Of a stretch of 64,000 bases of DNA, positions 17,579 to 29,903 are shown in pieces (position 1 is the stretch's first letter; every line of letters begins with the position of its first letter). Made by a program: the position numbers and the translations under genes. This stretch comes from Phenylobacterium sp. NIBR 498073 (GTDB taxonomy: Bacteria > Pseudomonadota > Alphaproteobacteria > Caulobacterales > Caulobacteraceae). The stretch is taken from the NCBI RefSeq assembly GCF_027286305.1, contig NZ_CP114599.1, forward strand, positions 1,736,001 through 1,800,000, in the 5' to 3' direction. The notes beneath the pieces are model-generated. The model saw only the letters and a list, made by a program, of their open reading frames with translations, ran no database searches and was not told the DNA's origin.

Positions 17579-19723
17579 ATGACCAAGCTCATGTGGCTGG
17601 CCGGGGCCGCCGCCCTGGCGATGGCCGGAACCGCGCAGGCCCAATCGGACGTCCAGGTCGAGGAGGTGGTGGTCACCGCCCAGAAGCGGGAAGGGACCGT
17701 TCAGGCCACGCCGCTGGCGGTCAGCGCCATCAGCGGCGACGTGCTGCAGCAGCAGAACGTCGTCGATGCCGGCGACCTGACCGGCAAGGTGCCGAACCTC
17801 AACATCGGCCAGGCCGGCAACGAGGTGATCATCAGCATCCGTGGGGTCAGCTCGGCCGGCGTGGTGCCGCAGCGCGACCCCTCGGTGGCCTTCCACCTGG
17901 ACGGCGTCTACCTGCCGCGGCCGTCGGGGGCGAACTCGGTGTTCTATGACCTCGAGCGGGTGGAGGTGCTGCGCGGGCCGCAGGGCACGCTGTGGGGCCG
18001 CAACGCCACCGCCGGCAGCCTGAACATCATCACCCGCAAGCCGGTGATGAACACCGGGCAGGCGGCGGGGGAGATCCTGGTCGGCGACTACGGCCGCTTC
18101 ACCGCCCAGGGCATGTACAACTTCCCGATCGTCGACGACACGCTAGCCGCCCGGGCCGCCTTCATCGTCAATCGCCGTGACGGCTACCAGGAGAATGTCA
18201 CACCGGGGATGCCGGACCTGGCCGACGCCCAGGAGGAGGCCGGCCGCGTCCACCTGCTGTTCACGCCCGGCGAGCGGCTGCGGCTGCTGCTGTCGGCCGA
18301 CTATTATCACGCGGGCGGGGCCGGGACCGGCAGCGTCCTGATCGGCAACGGCCCGGTCAGCTACATCGCCTCGGGCCGCAGCGCGCCCTATCGGGCCGAG
18401 ACCAACACCCCGGGCCACATCAACAACAAGATCTGGGGCGTGGCGGCCGAGGCGACCTATTCGCTGGACATGCTCGACATCGTCTCGGTGACCGCCTACC
18501 GCGCCGACGACCAGAACGTCACCAGCGATAGCGACGGCACTGCGACCGGCACGCAGACGACGTTCTATTACAATAAAAACAAGACGTTCTCGCAGGAACT
18601 TCGCTTGGCCTCGTCGGGCGAGGGGGCGCTGAAGTACATCCTCGGCGCCTTCTACATCAAGGAAACCAACGACGATAACCTGTTCCAGTACACCAACCTG
18701 GCGCGCACCGCGGGCGTGATCCTGCAGCGGCCGGAGCGGTTCGCCGAATCCTGGGCGGTGTTCGGCCAGGCCGACTACGACATCACCGACAGCCTGACGA
18801 TCTTCGCCGGGGTTCGCTATTCGGAGGATCGCAAGGGCAATCCGGTCGGGCTGACGCGGCCGATCGGAACCAACCTCAACACCTTCCGGCCCGACGCCGG
18901 GTCGTGGGCCAAGACCACCTGGCGGGTGGGCGCCGACTGGGAGATCACCCCCGACAACATGGTCTATGGCAGCGTCTCGACCGGCTACAAGGCGGGCGGC
19001 TTCTCCAGCAACCGCAACTTCGGTCCCGAGACCCTGACCGCCTACGAGGTCGGTTCGAAGAATTACTTCTTCGACCGCCGCCTGCTCGCGAACCTCTCGG
19101 CCTTCTACTACGACTACAAGGACCTGCAGGTGGTCTCGGTCGCGCCGGACGAGAACGGGGTGGTGCGGGCCCTGACCACCAACGCCGGGGTCTCGACGGT
19201 CTGGGGTATCGAGTTGGAAGGCCGCGCTCGGATCACCGAGGCGCTCAGCATCGACGGCTCGCTCGGCTATCTCGACGCCAAGTTCGACCGCTATGTCGGC
19301 GCCATCGACCCTCTGTACGGGACGGTGCAGGACCTGTCGGGCAACACCCTGCCGCGGGCGCCGCGCTGGAATGGCAACATCGGCGTGGCCTATGCGATCC
19401 CGCTGGCCTCGGGCCAGCTGACCGCCCGGATCAGCACCCGCTACCAGTCCGAAGTGTTCTTCACCGAGTTCAACGACCGCCGCATCACGGTGGCCGGCGC
19501 GGTGATCAATCCTTACGGCCTGGCCAGCCAGGACGGCTACACGGCCACCGACGTCAGCCTGCGCTACGACGACGACCGCGGCTGGTACGCCGAGGCCTTC
19601 GCCGACAATCTTGAAGACGAGGCCGTCCTGCTGTCGGTCAGCACCGACTCCGCGCGCAACTTCTTCGGCAGCTACGGCGCGCCGCGGACAGTCGGCGTCA
19701 AGGCCGGCTTCAAGTTCAACTGA
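17579..19723 (+). CDS. TonB-dependent receptor (glucoside locus, second)
   Basis: A 714-residue paralogue of the preceding receptor with signal peptide (GTAQAQS), TonB box VEEVVVTAQKRE, plug motif VLRGPQGTLWGRNATAGSLN and barrel motif STGYKAGGFSSN. The 69-bp spacer contains a possible hairpin (GGCCCCG at 17509 pairing with CGGGGCC at 17538) that could tune the ratio of the two receptors. It is transcribed in line with the phosphatase, glucokinase and probably the downstream genes. Confidence 0.94.
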   Translation: MTKLMWLAGAAALAMAGTAQAQSDVQVEEVVVTAQKREGTVQATPLAVSAISGDVLQQQNVVDAGDLTGKVPNLNIGQAGNEVIISIRGVSSAGVVPQRDPSVAFHLDGVYLPRPSGANSVFYDLERVEVLRGPQGTLWGRNATAGSLNIITRKPVMNTGQAAGEILVGDYGRFTAQGMYNFPIVDDTLAARAAFIVNRRDGYQENVTPGMPDLADAQEEAGRVHLLFTPGERLRLLLSADYYHAGGAGTGSVLIGNGPVSYIASGRSAPYRAETNTPGHINNKIWGVAAEATYSLDMLDIVSVTAYRADDQNVTSDSDGTATGTQTTFYYNKNKTFSQELRLASSGEGALKYILGAFYIKETNDDNLFQYTNLARTAGVILQRPERFAESWAVFGQADYDITDSLTIFAGVRYSEDRKGNPVGLTRPIGTNLNTFRPDAGSWAKTTWRVGADWEITPDNMVYGSVSTGYKAGGFSSNRNFGPETLTAYEVGSKNYFFDRRLLANLSAFYYDYKDLQVVSVAPDENGVVRALTTNAGVSTVWGIELEGRARITEALSIDGSLGYLDAKFDRYVGAIDPLYGTVQDLSGNTLPRAPRWNGNIGVAYAIPLASGQLTARISTRYQSEVFFTEFNDRRITVAGAVINPYGLASQDGYTATDVSLRYDDDRGWYAEAFADNLEDEAVLLSVSTDSARNFFGSYGAPRTVGVKAGFKFN

Positions 19724-19747
19724 TCCTCCTGTTTTGAGAGAACCACG

Positions 19748-20554
19748 ATGAAGCACAAGCGCGGGCCCCTGCGCGCCGGGCTGGTCGCCGCCGGGATTTC
19801 GATCCTGGCCGGCGCCGCCCTGGCGGGCTCCGAGCCGGTCAAGTTTCCGACCCTGCCCAAGGGCTACCTGCCGCCAGGGAGCCTGGACGCCGCCCGGGTG
19901 GTGCCGCCGGCCCCGAGCGACGGCGACCCGCGCGACCAGGTGGATCGGCAGGTGTTCCAGTCCACCCGCGCCTTGAAGGACAGCGAGCGCTGGAAACTGG
20001 CGACCCGCGACGTCGACATGATGCCGAGCGGGATGATGAGCGCCTTCTCGTGCGCGGTCGGGGTGAAGATGACCCCGCAAAACGCACCGAAGCTCAACGC
20101 TGTGATGCTGCGGGTGCTGGGGGACTCGATGGTCGCCAACGAGAGCGCCAAGCACCACTTCAAGCGGCTGCGGCCGTTCCAGGTGGCGCAGGGCGAGATC
20201 TGCCAGCCGACGGCCCAGGTCGCCGGCAGCTTCGACTATCCCTCCGGACATACGGTGTGGGGTTGGTCCTGGGCGTTGGTGCTGGCCGAACTGGCGCCGG
20301 ACCGCGCCACCGAGATCCTCAGCCGCGGCCGCGCCTACGGCCAGAGCCGGGCGGTCTGCGGCGCGCACAACGCCAGCGCCGTCGAGGCCGGCGGCATGGT
20401 GGCCGCGGCGACCAACGCTACGCTGCACGGCTCGGCCGAGTTCCGCGCCGATATGGACGCCGCGCGGGCCGAGCTCGCCAGCCTGCGCCAAAGCGGCGAG
20501 AAGCCGCCGGCCTGCGAGGCGGAAGCCGCGCTGATCGCCCAATCGGCCTACTGA
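19748..20554 (+). CDS. Class A acid phosphatase-like (PAP2) exported protein
   Basis: A 268-residue protein with a signal peptide and PAP2 signature motifs: KHHFKRLRP (K135-P143), PSGH (165-168) and SRAVCGAH (S200-H207). The class A bacterial phosphatase motif normally continues to a conserved Asp four residues after the nucleophilic His; here that position (211) is Ala. Activity may therefore be altered. It probably acts in the periplasm on sugar phosphates or other phosphomonoesters. It sits between the receptor and glucokinase genes with 10-25 bp gaps, so it is probably co-transcribed. Confidence 0.85.
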   Translation: MKHKRGPLRAGLVAAGISILAGAALAGSEPVKFPTLPKGYLPPGSLDAARVVPPAPSDGDPRDQVDRQVFQSTRALKDSERWKLATRDVDMMPSGMMSAFSCAVGVKMTPQNAPKLNAVMLRVLGDSMVANESAKHHFKRLRPFQVAQGEICQPTAQVAGSFDYPSGHTVWGWSWALVLAELAPDRATEILSRGRAYGQSRAVCGAHNASAVEAGGMVAAATNATLHGSAEFRADMDAARAELASLRQSGEKPPACEAEAALIAQSAY

Positions 20555-20563
20555 CGGGGCGCC

Positions 20564-21568
20564 ATGCGGAGAGATGCGAGTTACGCCCTGGTGGGCGATG
20601 TCGGCGGCACCAATGCGCGGTTCGCCGTCGCCGACCTGCAGGGCGCGCGCCCGTCGATCGTCCTGACCGGCGCGGTGCTGTGCAAGGACCACGAGAGCCT
20701 GGCCGCGGCGGCCGACGCGTTCCTGGCCTCGGCGGGCCTGGCGGCGCTGCCGGCGACGGCCACCATCGCGGTGGCCGGGCCGGTGGCGGACGGGGCCGCG
20801 CGGCTGACCAATGCGCCGTGGGACGCCTCGGAGGCCGAGCTCATGGAGTTGGGCTTCACGCGAGCGCGGCTGGTCAACGACTTCGAAGCGCTGGCGACCG
20901 GCGTCGCCGATCTGGCCCCCGAGGACAGCGTAGCCATCGGGCCGCAGGTGGAGGGCCTGACCCGCGCGCCGGTGGTGATCGCGGGGGCGGGCACCGGCTT
21001 TGGCCTGGCGGCCCTGGTCTGGCGCGCCGAGGGGCCGGCCCAGGTTTTAGCGAGCGAAGGCGGGCACGCCGCCTTCGCCCCGACCGATGAACTGGAGATC
21101 GAGGTCCTGCGGGCGCTTACCCGCCGTCACGGCCGGGTGTCGATCGAGCGGCTGCTGTCAGGTCCTGGGCTGCAGGCGCTGCACGCCGTCCTGGCGCAGA
21201 TCGAGGGCGTCCCCCCGCCTCAGGCGCTGTCGTCCGAGGAGATTGTGGCGCGCGCCTGCAGGGGCGTCGATCGCCAGTGCGTCGCGGCGGTCGAGCTGTT
21301 CTGCGCGGTGTTCGGCTCGGTTTGCGGCGACGCGGCCCTGACCCTAGGCGCGCGGGGAGGGGTGTACCTGGCCGGCGGCCTGATGCAGGGCGTCGAGCGG
21401 TTCCTGACCGGCGGCGCCTTCCGCGCCCGGTTCGAGGCCAAGGGACGGTTGTCGGGGTTCGTCGAATCGGTCCCGACGCGGTTGGTGGTGCAGCCGCACG
21501 TCGCCCTGCTGGGCGCGGCGAGGACCGCACGACGGCTGTCGCCGCAAGCGTTTCAAATGAGCGATTGA
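20564..21568 (+). CDS. glk: Glucokinase
   Basis: A 334-residue ROK-unrelated, E. coli-type glucokinase that phosphorylates glucose to glucose 6-phosphate in the cytosol. It shows the phosphate loop LVGDVGGTNARFA, the catalytic D106 in LVNDFEAL, the ATP-binding AGAGTGFGLA and the sugar-binding EGGHAAFAP. It would use glucose released by the downstream beta-glucosidase. Its stop codon TGA forms the first three bases of the operator at 21566. Confidence 0.94.
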   Translation: MRRDASYALVGDVGGTNARFAVADLQGARPSIVLTGAVLCKDHESLAAAADAFLASAGLAALPATATIAVAGPVADGAARLTNAPWDASEAELMELGFTRARLVNDFEALATGVADLAPEDSVAIGPQVEGLTRAPVVIAGAGTGFGLAALVWRAEGPAQVLASEGGHAAFAPTDELEIEVLRALTRRHGRVSIERLLSGPGLQALHAVLAQIEGVPPPQALSSEEIVARACRGVDRQCVAAVELFCAVFGSVCGDAALTLGARGGVYLAGGLMQGVERFLTGGAFRARFEAKGRLSGFVESVPTRLVVQPHVALLGAARTARRLSPQAFQMSD

Positions 21569-21579
21569 CAACGTTATCA
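21566..21579. promoter_or_regulatory. LacI-family operator TGACAACGTTATCA
   Basis: A perfect copy of the 14-bp site, overlapping the glucokinase stop codon and lying 97 bp upstream of the beta-glucosidase start. It implies a separate regulated promoter for the beta-glucosidase/transporter pair. Confidence 0.8.
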
Positions 21580-21675
21580 TCTGCGTGTGTCTTGGCCTCG
21601 CGCCAACCCGCGCGGCACTGGCGGGTCCCGGATGCCCCGGGGCCCGCCGCACTTTGCGCGGTTGGGAGAAGAACA

Positions 21676-23640
21676 ATGACGGGGAAGAGCGCGATGAGGG
21701 GCTGGACCAGCCTGATGCTGGGCCTGGCGGTCGCCGGGCCGGCATTGGCCGAGGCGCAACCGCAACTGGGCGCGCGCACCGCGCCGCGGTTGTCGGTCGA
21801 CGGCCTGGCCTTCAAGGACCTGAACCGCAACGGCAAGCTGGACCCGTACGAGGACTGGCGGCTGAGCGCCCAGGCGCGGGCGGCGGACCTCACCGGGCGT
21901 ATGACGCTCGAGGAAAAGGCTGGGACCATGATGCATGGCACCCTGCCGGCGCCGGGCAACGCCTTCGGCTCGGGCGAGCGCTATGACTTGGCGGGGGCGG
22001 GGAGCCTGATCGCCGATAAGCAGGTGTCGAGCTTCATCACCCGGCTGGCCGGATCGGGCGCGGTGATCGCAGAGGAGAACAACAAGGTCCAGGCCCTGGC
22101 CGAGCAGAGCCGCCTGGGGGTGCCGGTCACCATCAGCACCGATCCGCGCAACCACTTCCAGCACACCGCCGGGGCCGGCGTCGCCTCGGGCGGCTTTTCG
22201 CAATGGCCCGAGAGCCTGGGCTTTGCAGCGATCGGCGATGCAGCGCTGATGCGCCGGTTCGGCGAGGTGGCGCGGGCCGAGTATCGGGCCGTCGGCATCC
22301 ATGTAGCGCTGTCGCCCCAGGCGGACCTCGCCACCGAGCCGCGCTGGTCGCGGATCACCGGCACCTTCGGCGAGGACGCCGACCTCGCCTCGCGCATGGT
22401 CCGGGCCTATGTCGCCGGCTTCCAGGCCGGCGAGGGCGGGCTGAACAAGGACAGCGTGGTCGCGGTGGTCAAGCACTGGGTCGGCTACGGCGCGGCCAAG
22501 GACGGCTGGGACAGCCACAGCCCCTACGGCCGCTATGCGACTTTCCCGGGCGGGAATTTCGCCTATCACGTCAAGCCGTTCGAGGGCGCCTTCGCAGCCA
22601 AGGCGGCGGGCGTCATGCCGACCTATTCGATCCTTGAGAACCTCAGCCTCGACGGCAAGCCGGTCGAGCAGGTGGGGGCCGGGTTCAACAAGTTCCTGCT
22701 CACCGACCTGCTGCGCGGGACCTACGGCTTCCAGGGGGTGATCGTCTCGGACTGGGCGATCACCAATGATTGCCCGGCCGCTTGCCAGGGCGGCTGGAAA
22801 CCCGGCGAGCCGCCGGTGATCGGCATGCCCTGGGGCGTCGACGACCTCAGCGAGACCCAGCGCTTCGCCAAGGCGCTCGACGCCGGCGTCGACCAGTTCG
22901 GCGGCACCGAGAACAGCGAGCTGGTGGTGAACATCGTCAAGGCCGGCCAGGCCAGCGAGGCGCGGCTGGACCAGTCGGTGCAGCGCATCCTGGAGCAGAA
23001 GTTCGAGCAGGGGCTGTTTGAGAACCCTTATGTCGATCCCGCCGCCGCCGGCCAGCTGGTCGGATCGGCCGCGTTCCAGGCCGAGGGGCGCGCGGCGCAG
23101 AGCCGATCGTTGGTGTTCCTGGAACGTCGGGCGCAGAACCTGCCGCTGAAGGCCGGTTCGAAGGTCTATCTGAAGGGCGTCGACGCCGCCGCGGCGCAGG
23201 CCGCCGGGTTGGTGGTGGTCGACGCGCCGGAGAAGGCGGACGTGGCCATCGTGCGCACCGGAACGCCGCACCAGGTGCTGCATCCGAACTACCTGTTCGG
23301 GCTGATGCAGCACGAGGGCGACCTCGACTTCAAGGACGGCGACGCCGACTACGAGGCGATCAAGGCGATCAGCGCCAAGGTCCCGACCGTGGTCAGCGTC
23401 TTCCTCGACCGACCGGCGGTCCTGACCGGTCTGAAGGGCCGTGCGGCGGTGCTGATCGGCGATTTCGGGGTCAGCGACGGGGCGCTGCTTGACGTGCTGA
23501 CCGGCAAGGCCAAGGCTGAAGGCCGGCTGCCGTTCGAGCTCCCGTCCTCCATGGCCGCGGTCAAGGCGCAGGCGAGCGACAAACCCTATGACAGCGCCGA
23601 TCCGCTCTACCGGTTCGGCTATCGGCTGGAGCCCCGATGA
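21676..23640 (+). CDS. Glycoside hydrolase family 3 beta-glucosidase, exported
   Basis: A 654-residue GH3 enzyme that releases terminal beta-linked glucose in the periplasm. A signal peptide ends near ALAEAQ, then comes the calcium-loop-like DLNRNGKLDPYEDW found in many BglX-like enzymes. The nucleophile D359 lies in GVIVSDWAITND. The C-terminal GH3 domain ends with DPLYRFGY. The ATG at 21676 has GGGAGAAGAA upstream. The last four bases overlap the sugar-importer start (ATGA). The exact linkage and aglycone are unknown. Confidence 0.93.
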   Translation: MTGKSAMRGWTSLMLGLAVAGPALAEAQPQLGARTAPRLSVDGLAFKDLNRNGKLDPYEDWRLSAQARAADLTGRMTLEEKAGTMMHGTLPAPGNAFGSGERYDLAGAGSLIADKQVSSFITRLAGSGAVIAEENNKVQALAEQSRLGVPVTISTDPRNHFQHTAGAGVASGGFSQWPESLGFAAIGDAALMRRFGEVARAEYRAVGIHVALSPQADLATEPRWSRITGTFGEDADLASRMVRAYVAGFQAGEGGLNKDSVVAVVKHWVGYGAAKDGWDSHSPYGRYATFPGGNFAYHVKPFEGAFAAKAAGVMPTYSILENLSLDGKPVEQVGAGFNKFLLTDLLRGTYGFQGVIVSDWAITNDCPAACQGGWKPGEPPVIGMPWGVDDLSETQRFAKALDAGVDQFGGTENSELVVNIVKAGQASEARLDQSVQRILEQKFEQGLFENPYVDPAAAGQLVGSAAFQAEGRAAQSRSLVFLERRAQNLPLKAGSKVYLKGVDAAAAQAAGLVVVDAPEKADVAIVRTGTPHQVLHPNYLFGLMQHEGDLDFKDGDADYEAIKAISAKVPTVVSVFLDRPAVLTGLKGRAAVLIGDFGVSDGALLDVLTGKAKAEGRLPFELPSSMAAVKAQASDKPYDSADPLYRFGYRLEPR

Positions 23641-24938
23641 TGGTTGGCGGTGGAAGCAGTCAGGCGGCGTCGCCGGCGGCGGCAGGCGCAGGCGCAGGCG
23701 CGGCCGCCGGAAGGGTGGCGGCCCTAGTGGTGTCGCTGTTCTTCGCCTGGGGGTTCGCGACCGTCCTGATCGACACCCTGATCCCCAAGTTGAAGGGGCT
23801 GTTCCAGCTGAACTACGCCGAGGCGATGCTGACCCAGTTCGCCTTCTTCCTCGGCTATCTGGTGTTTTCGATCCCTGCCTCAATGCTCCTGGCGAGGATC
23901 GGCTACTTCCGACAGATCGTGCTGGGCTTGGGGGTGATGGCGACGGGCTGCCTGATGTTCGCGCCGGCCGCCCAGCTCGGGATCTATCCGGCCTTCCTGC
24001 TGGCGCTGTTCGTGATGGCGGCTGGGATCACCACCCTGCAGGTGGCGGCCAATCCGCTGATCGCGTTGCTGGGCAAGCCGGAGCTGGCCCATTCGCGGCT
24101 GAACCTGGCCCAGGCGTTCAACTCGCTGGGCACCACGGTCGGCCCTCTGGTCGGGGCGGCGCTGATCCTGAAGGGCGGGGTCGAGCATCCCGACGCGGCC
24201 AGCCTGACCCCGCCGGCGCTGGAGGTCTACCGCAAGGCCGAGGCGCATGCGGTCCAGGCGCCGTTCCTCGGCATCGCCGCAGTGCTGGTGGTGCTGGCCC
24301 TGGTGTTCTGGTTCCTGCGCCGCTCGCCGGCCGCGCCGTCGGCCGCGGGCGAGGCGGGCGGGGGCTTTCGGCCAGCGCTGCTGAAGCGGCCGCGGTTGGC
24401 GCTCGGGGCGCTGTCGATCTTTCTCTATGTGGGGGCCGAGGTGTCGATCGGCTCGCTGCTGGTCAACTATCTGATGGACGGCAAGACGCTCGGCGTGGTC
24501 GCGGCGACCGCCGGCCAGCTGGTGGCGCTCTACTGGGGCGGGGCGATGGTCGGGCGGTTCATCGGCTCGGCGGTGATGCGCAAGGTCCCGGCGGGGTTGG
24601 TGCTGATGGCCTGCGCGATCGGGGCGAGCCTGCTGGCCTGCCTCTCGGCCGGCACGGTCGGGCTGGTCTCGGCGGTGGCGGTGCTGGCCATCGGCCTGTG
24701 CAACTCGGTGATGTTCCCGACCATCTTCACCCTCGGTATCGAGGGGCTGGGCAAGGACACGCCGCAGGGCTCGGGCCTGCTGTGCCTGGCCATCGTCGGC
24801 GGGGCGGTGGTGCCGGTGGCCACCGGCATGGTCGCCGACCATGCCGGCCTGAGCGTGGCGCTGCTGGCGCCGGCGCTCTGCTATGTCTGGATCGCGGTCT
24901 ACGGCTTCATCTGCCGGCGACCGCCCACGGAAGCCTAG
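23637..24938 (+). CDS. MFS sugar permease, GluP/FucP type
   Basis: A 433-residue inner-membrane proton-sugar symporter. Family-diagnostic stretches are [19 protein letters not shown], the run [13 protein letters not shown], and [16 protein letters not shown] followed by [18 protein letters not shown]. These match glucose/galactose (GluP) and fucose (FucP) permeases. It is translationally coupled to the beta-glucosidase gene, so it most likely imports the glucose released by that enzyme for phosphorylation by glk. Confidence 0.92.
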   Translation: MMVGGGSSQAASPAAAGAGAGAAAGRVAALVVSLFFAWGFATVLIDTLIPKLKGLFQLNYAEAMLTQFAFFLGYLVFSIPASMLLARIGYFRQIVLGLGVMATGCLMFAPAAQLGIYPAFLLALFVMAAGITTLQVAANPLIALLGKPELAHSRLNLAQAFNSLGTTVGPLVGAALILKGGVEHPDAASLTPPALEVYRKAEAHAVQAPFLGIAAVLVVLALVFWFLRRSPAAPSAAGEAGGGFRPALLKRPRLALGALSIFLYVGAEVSIGSLLVNYLMDGKTLGVVAATAGQLVALYWGGAMVGRFIGSAVMRKVPAGLVLMACAIGASLLACLSAGTVGLVSAVAVLAIGLCNSVMFPTIFTLGIEGLGKDTPQGSGLLCLAIVGGAVVPVATGMVADHAGLSVALLAPALCYVWIAVYGFICRRPPTEA

Positions 24939-25950
24939 GCCATGCCCAAGACGTCGGCTTCGGCTAGGTCGACCCGCTGGCGCGGCTCGCCCATGGTCAT
25001 CGGCCGCAGGCCGAGGTCGGCCATCAGCGCGGCGTCAGTGTCCTTGTCGGGGTTGGCGGTGGTGAGCAGCTTGCCGCCGATGAACATCGAGTTGGCGCCG
25101 GCCAGGAAGCAGAGCGCCTGCAGTTCTCTGGACATGTGCTCGCGGCCGGCCGAGAGCCGCACCACGGTCTTGGGGCAGACGATGCGAGCGACGGCGATCA
25201 TGCGCACGAACTCCAGCGGATCGACCGCCTCGGAGTTCCCGAGCGGGGTGCCTGGGATCGGCATCAGGTCGTTGATCGGCAGCGAGTTCGGATGTTCGGG
25301 CAGGGTGGCCAGCGCGTGCAGCAGGCCGGCGCGGTCGGCCCGCGTCTCGCCCATGCCGACGATGCCGCCGCAGCAGGTGCTCATGCCCACCGAGCGCACC
25401 GCTTCGAGGGTGTCGAGCCGGTCCTGATAGGTGCGGGTGGTGACCACCTGGTCGTAGTAGGCCGGGCCGGTGTCGAGGTTGTGGTTGTAGTAGTCGAGGC
25501 CGGCGTCCTTCAGCGACTGGGCCTGGTCGCGGGTCAGCATGCCCAGGGTGGCGCAGGTCTCCAGGCCGAGCGCCTTCACGCCGGAGATCATCGCCGCCAC
25601 CTTCGGCACGTCGCGGTCCTTCAGGTCGCGCCAGGCCGCGCCCATGCAGAAGCGCTGGGCCCCGCCGGCCTTGGCCTCCATCGCCGCGGCGATGACGGTG
25701 GTCGCGTCCATCAGCTTGGACGCCTTCACGCCGGTGTCGAAGTGCTGGCTCTGGCTGCAATAGCCGCAGTTCTCGGTGCAGCCGCCGGTCTTGACGCTGA
25801 GCAGCTGAGACAGTTGCACCTCGTTCGGATCGAACCAGGCCCGGTGCGCGCCGCGGCCTGGAACACCAGCTCCATGAATGGCAGCTCGAACAGCGCCTCG
25901 ACTTCCGCCGGCGTCCAGTCGTGACGCGGCTCTGCGGGATCGAACCTCAT
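24935..25950 (-). CDS. bioB: Biotin synthase, apparent -1 frameshift near codon 35
   Basis: Radical-SAM enzyme converting dethiobiotin to biotin. The main frame from 25819 holds the cluster motif [22 protein letters not shown] and RLSAGREHM. The usual N-terminus (start at 25950, [12 protein letters not shown] onwards to MELVFQAAA) lies in another frame. The frames must join at 25847-25848 within a GC-only run, where one codon has two bases; with one base added the junction reads as in other BioB proteins (AAA[14 protein letters not shown]). The GTG at 25819 could give only an N-terminally shortened product. The start overlaps the merR stop (ATGA). Biotin is the cofactor of the carboxylase encoded in the same operon. 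Confidence 0.88.
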
Positions 25951-26347
25951 GCCCGCAGCTCCAGCGGCCAGGGGGAGGCCTTTCGATGAACGAGCAGGGC
26001 GCTGAGCGCGGCCTCGGCCTCGCGGCGCTCCTGTTCCAGCACCTTCAGGCGCTCGGACAGGCGCGAGACGGCGTAGTCGATATGGGCGCTGCGGTCGCCG
26101 CCGGCGTCCTGGCGGCTAAGGATGGCGGCGATGTCGTCGAGCGACAGGCCCGCGCGCCGGAACTCGGCGATGGCGGCGAGGCGGGAGAGCGCGTCCTCGT
26201 CGTAGCGGCGGCGGTTGAGCTGGTCGCGGCCGGCGCGGACCAGGCCCAGCTCCTCATAGTAGCGGATCGCCCGGGCCGTCAGGTCGAGGCGGCGCATGAC
26301 TTCGCCGAGCGGGATGCACGCGGCGTCGCTGGGGGATTTCATCTGCA

Positions 26348-26348
<1 letters not shown>
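25947..26348 (-). CDS. MerR family regulator
   Basis: A 133-residue regulator. The winged helix is [26 protein letters not shown], followed by a dimerisation coiled coil (residues about 85-120). No metal-binding cysteine pair is seen. The start overlaps the pccA stop (TGATG) and the stop overlaps bioB (ATGA), so all are one operon. Related MerR proteins (LiuR type) control branched-chain and propionyl-CoA catabolism; a similar role is inferred from position. The ATG at 26342 is an alternative start. Confidence 0.88.
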
Positions 26349-28324
<1,976 letters not shown>

Positions 28325-28334
28325 TAAGCGCGAC

Positions 28335-29903
28335 CTACAGCGGGATGTTGTCGTGTTTCTTCCAGGGGTTGGCGAGCTGCTTACCCTGGAGGTTCTTGAG
28401 CGCGCCTGCGATGCGGCGGCGGGTGGAGTGGGGCATGATGACATCGTCGATGTAGCCGCGGGAAGCGGCGACGAACGGATTGGCGAAGCGCTCCTTGTAC
28501 TCGGCCTCTCGGGCGGCGATGGCCTCGGGGTCGCCGATCTCGGAGCGGAAGATGATCTCGACCGCGCCCTTGGAGCCCATCACCGCGATCTCGGCCGAGG
28601 GCCAGGCGTAGTTGAGATCGCCGCGGATGTGCTTGGAGCTCATCACGTCATAGGCCCCGCCATAGGCCTTGCGGGTGATCAAGGTGACCTTGGGCACGGT
28701 GGCCTCGGCGTAGGCGAACAGCAGCTTGGCCCCATGGCGGATCAGCCCGCCCTGCTCCTGGCGGGTGCCGGGCATGAAGCCGGGCACGTCGACCAGGGTG
28801 ACCAGCGGGATCTCGAAGGCGTCGCAGAAGCGCACGAAGCGGGCGGCCTTGCGCGAGGAGTCGATGTCGAGCACCCCGGCCAGCACCTGCGGCTGGTTGG
28901 CGACGATGCCGACCGTGGCCCCCTCGATGCGGCCGAAGCCGCAGATGATGTTCTTGGCGAACTCCGGGCTGATCTCGAAGAAGTCGGCCTCGTCGACGAC
29001 TTTGAGGATCAGCTCCTTCATGTCGTAGGGCTTGTTGGGGTTGGCCGGCACCAGGCTGTCGAGCGAGGGCTCCAGCCGGTCGGGCGCATCGAAGCTCTCG
29101 CGCACCGGCGGCTTCTGGCGGTTGGAGAGCGGCAGGAAGTCGACCAGCCGGCGCACCTGGGTCAGCGCCTCCAGGTCGTTCTCGAACGCCCCGTCGGCGA
29201 CCCCCGACTTGATCGCGTGCACCCGGTAGCCGCCGAGCTCCTCGTGGGTGACCTCCTCGTGGGTGACGGTCTTCACCACGTCCGGGCCGGTCACGTACAT
29301 GTAGGAGGTGTCCTTCACCATGAAGATGAAGTCGGTGATCGCCGGCGAATAGACGTCGCCGCCCGCGCAGGGGCCCATGATCACGCTGATCTGCGGGATC
29401 ACCCCTGAGGCCAGGGTGTTCTGCAGGAAGATGTCGGCATAGCCGGCCAGGCCGTCGACCCCCTCCTGGATCCGCGCCCCGCCGGCGTCGAACAGGCCGA
29501 TGATCGGGGCGCCGACCTTCAGCGCCTGCTCCTGCACCTTGACGATCTTGCGGGCGTGGGCGTTCGACAGGCTGCCGCCGAACACCGTGAAGTCCTTGGA
29601 GAACACGAACACCAGCCGGCCGTTGATCTTGCCCCAGCCGGTCACCACTCCGTCGCCTGGCACCCGGTTGTCGGCCATCCCGAAGTCCACCGCCCGGTGC
29701 TCGACGAACATGTCGAACTCTTCGAACGAGCCCTCGTCCAGCAGCAGCTCCAGCCGCTCGCGCGCCGTCAACTTGCCCTTGCCGTGCTGGCTCGCGATCC
29801 GACGCTCGCCCCCGCCCAGACGCGCCTCCCCACGGCGCTTCTCAAGCTCTTCAAGGATGTGCTTGGCGCCCGTCGGCGCGAGGTTGCGGACGATGGAATT
29901 CAC
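28335..29903 (-). CDS. pccB: Propionyl-CoA carboxylase beta subunit (carboxyltransferase)
   Basis: A 522-residue carboxyltransferase that moves CO2 from biotin to propionyl-CoA. Marker segments are [53 protein letters not shown] and [13 protein letters not shown], all typical of PCC beta chains. The start is GTG at 29903. It heads the operon pccB-pccA-merR-bioB. A ScfR/PccR regulator gene is divergent, 137 bp away. Confidence 0.95.
   Translation of the reverse strand: MNSIVRNLAPTGAKHILEELEKRRGEARLGGGERRIASQHGKGKLTARERLELLLDEGSFEEFDMFVEHRAVDFGMADNRVPGDGVVTGWGKINGRLVFVFSKDFTVFGGSLSNAHARKIVKVQEQALKVGAPIIGLFDAGGARIQEGVDGLAGYADIFLQNTLASGVIPQISVIMGPCAGGDVYSPAITDFIFMVKDTSYMYVTGPDVVKTVTHEEVTHEELGGYRVHAIKSGVADGAFENDLEALTQVRRLVDFLPLSNRQKPPVRESFDAPDRLEPSLDSLVPANPNKPYDMKELILKVVDEADFFEISPEFAKNIICGFGRIEGATVGIVANQPQVLAGVLDIDSSRKAARFVRFCDAFEIPLVTLVDVPGFMPGTRQEQGGLIRHGAKLLFAYAEATVPKVTLITRKAYGGAYDVMSSKHIRGDLNYAWPSAEIAVMGSKGAVEIIFRSEIGDPEAIAAREAEYKERFANPFVAASRGYIDDVIMPHSTRRRIAGALKNLQGKQLANPWKKHDNIPL

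Noticed and set aside
18143-20692. Leftward open frame of 849 codons
   Set aside because: Antisense to a TonB receptor, a phosphatase-like gene and glucokinase; its composition is the usual His/Gly/Val/Arg-rich shadow.
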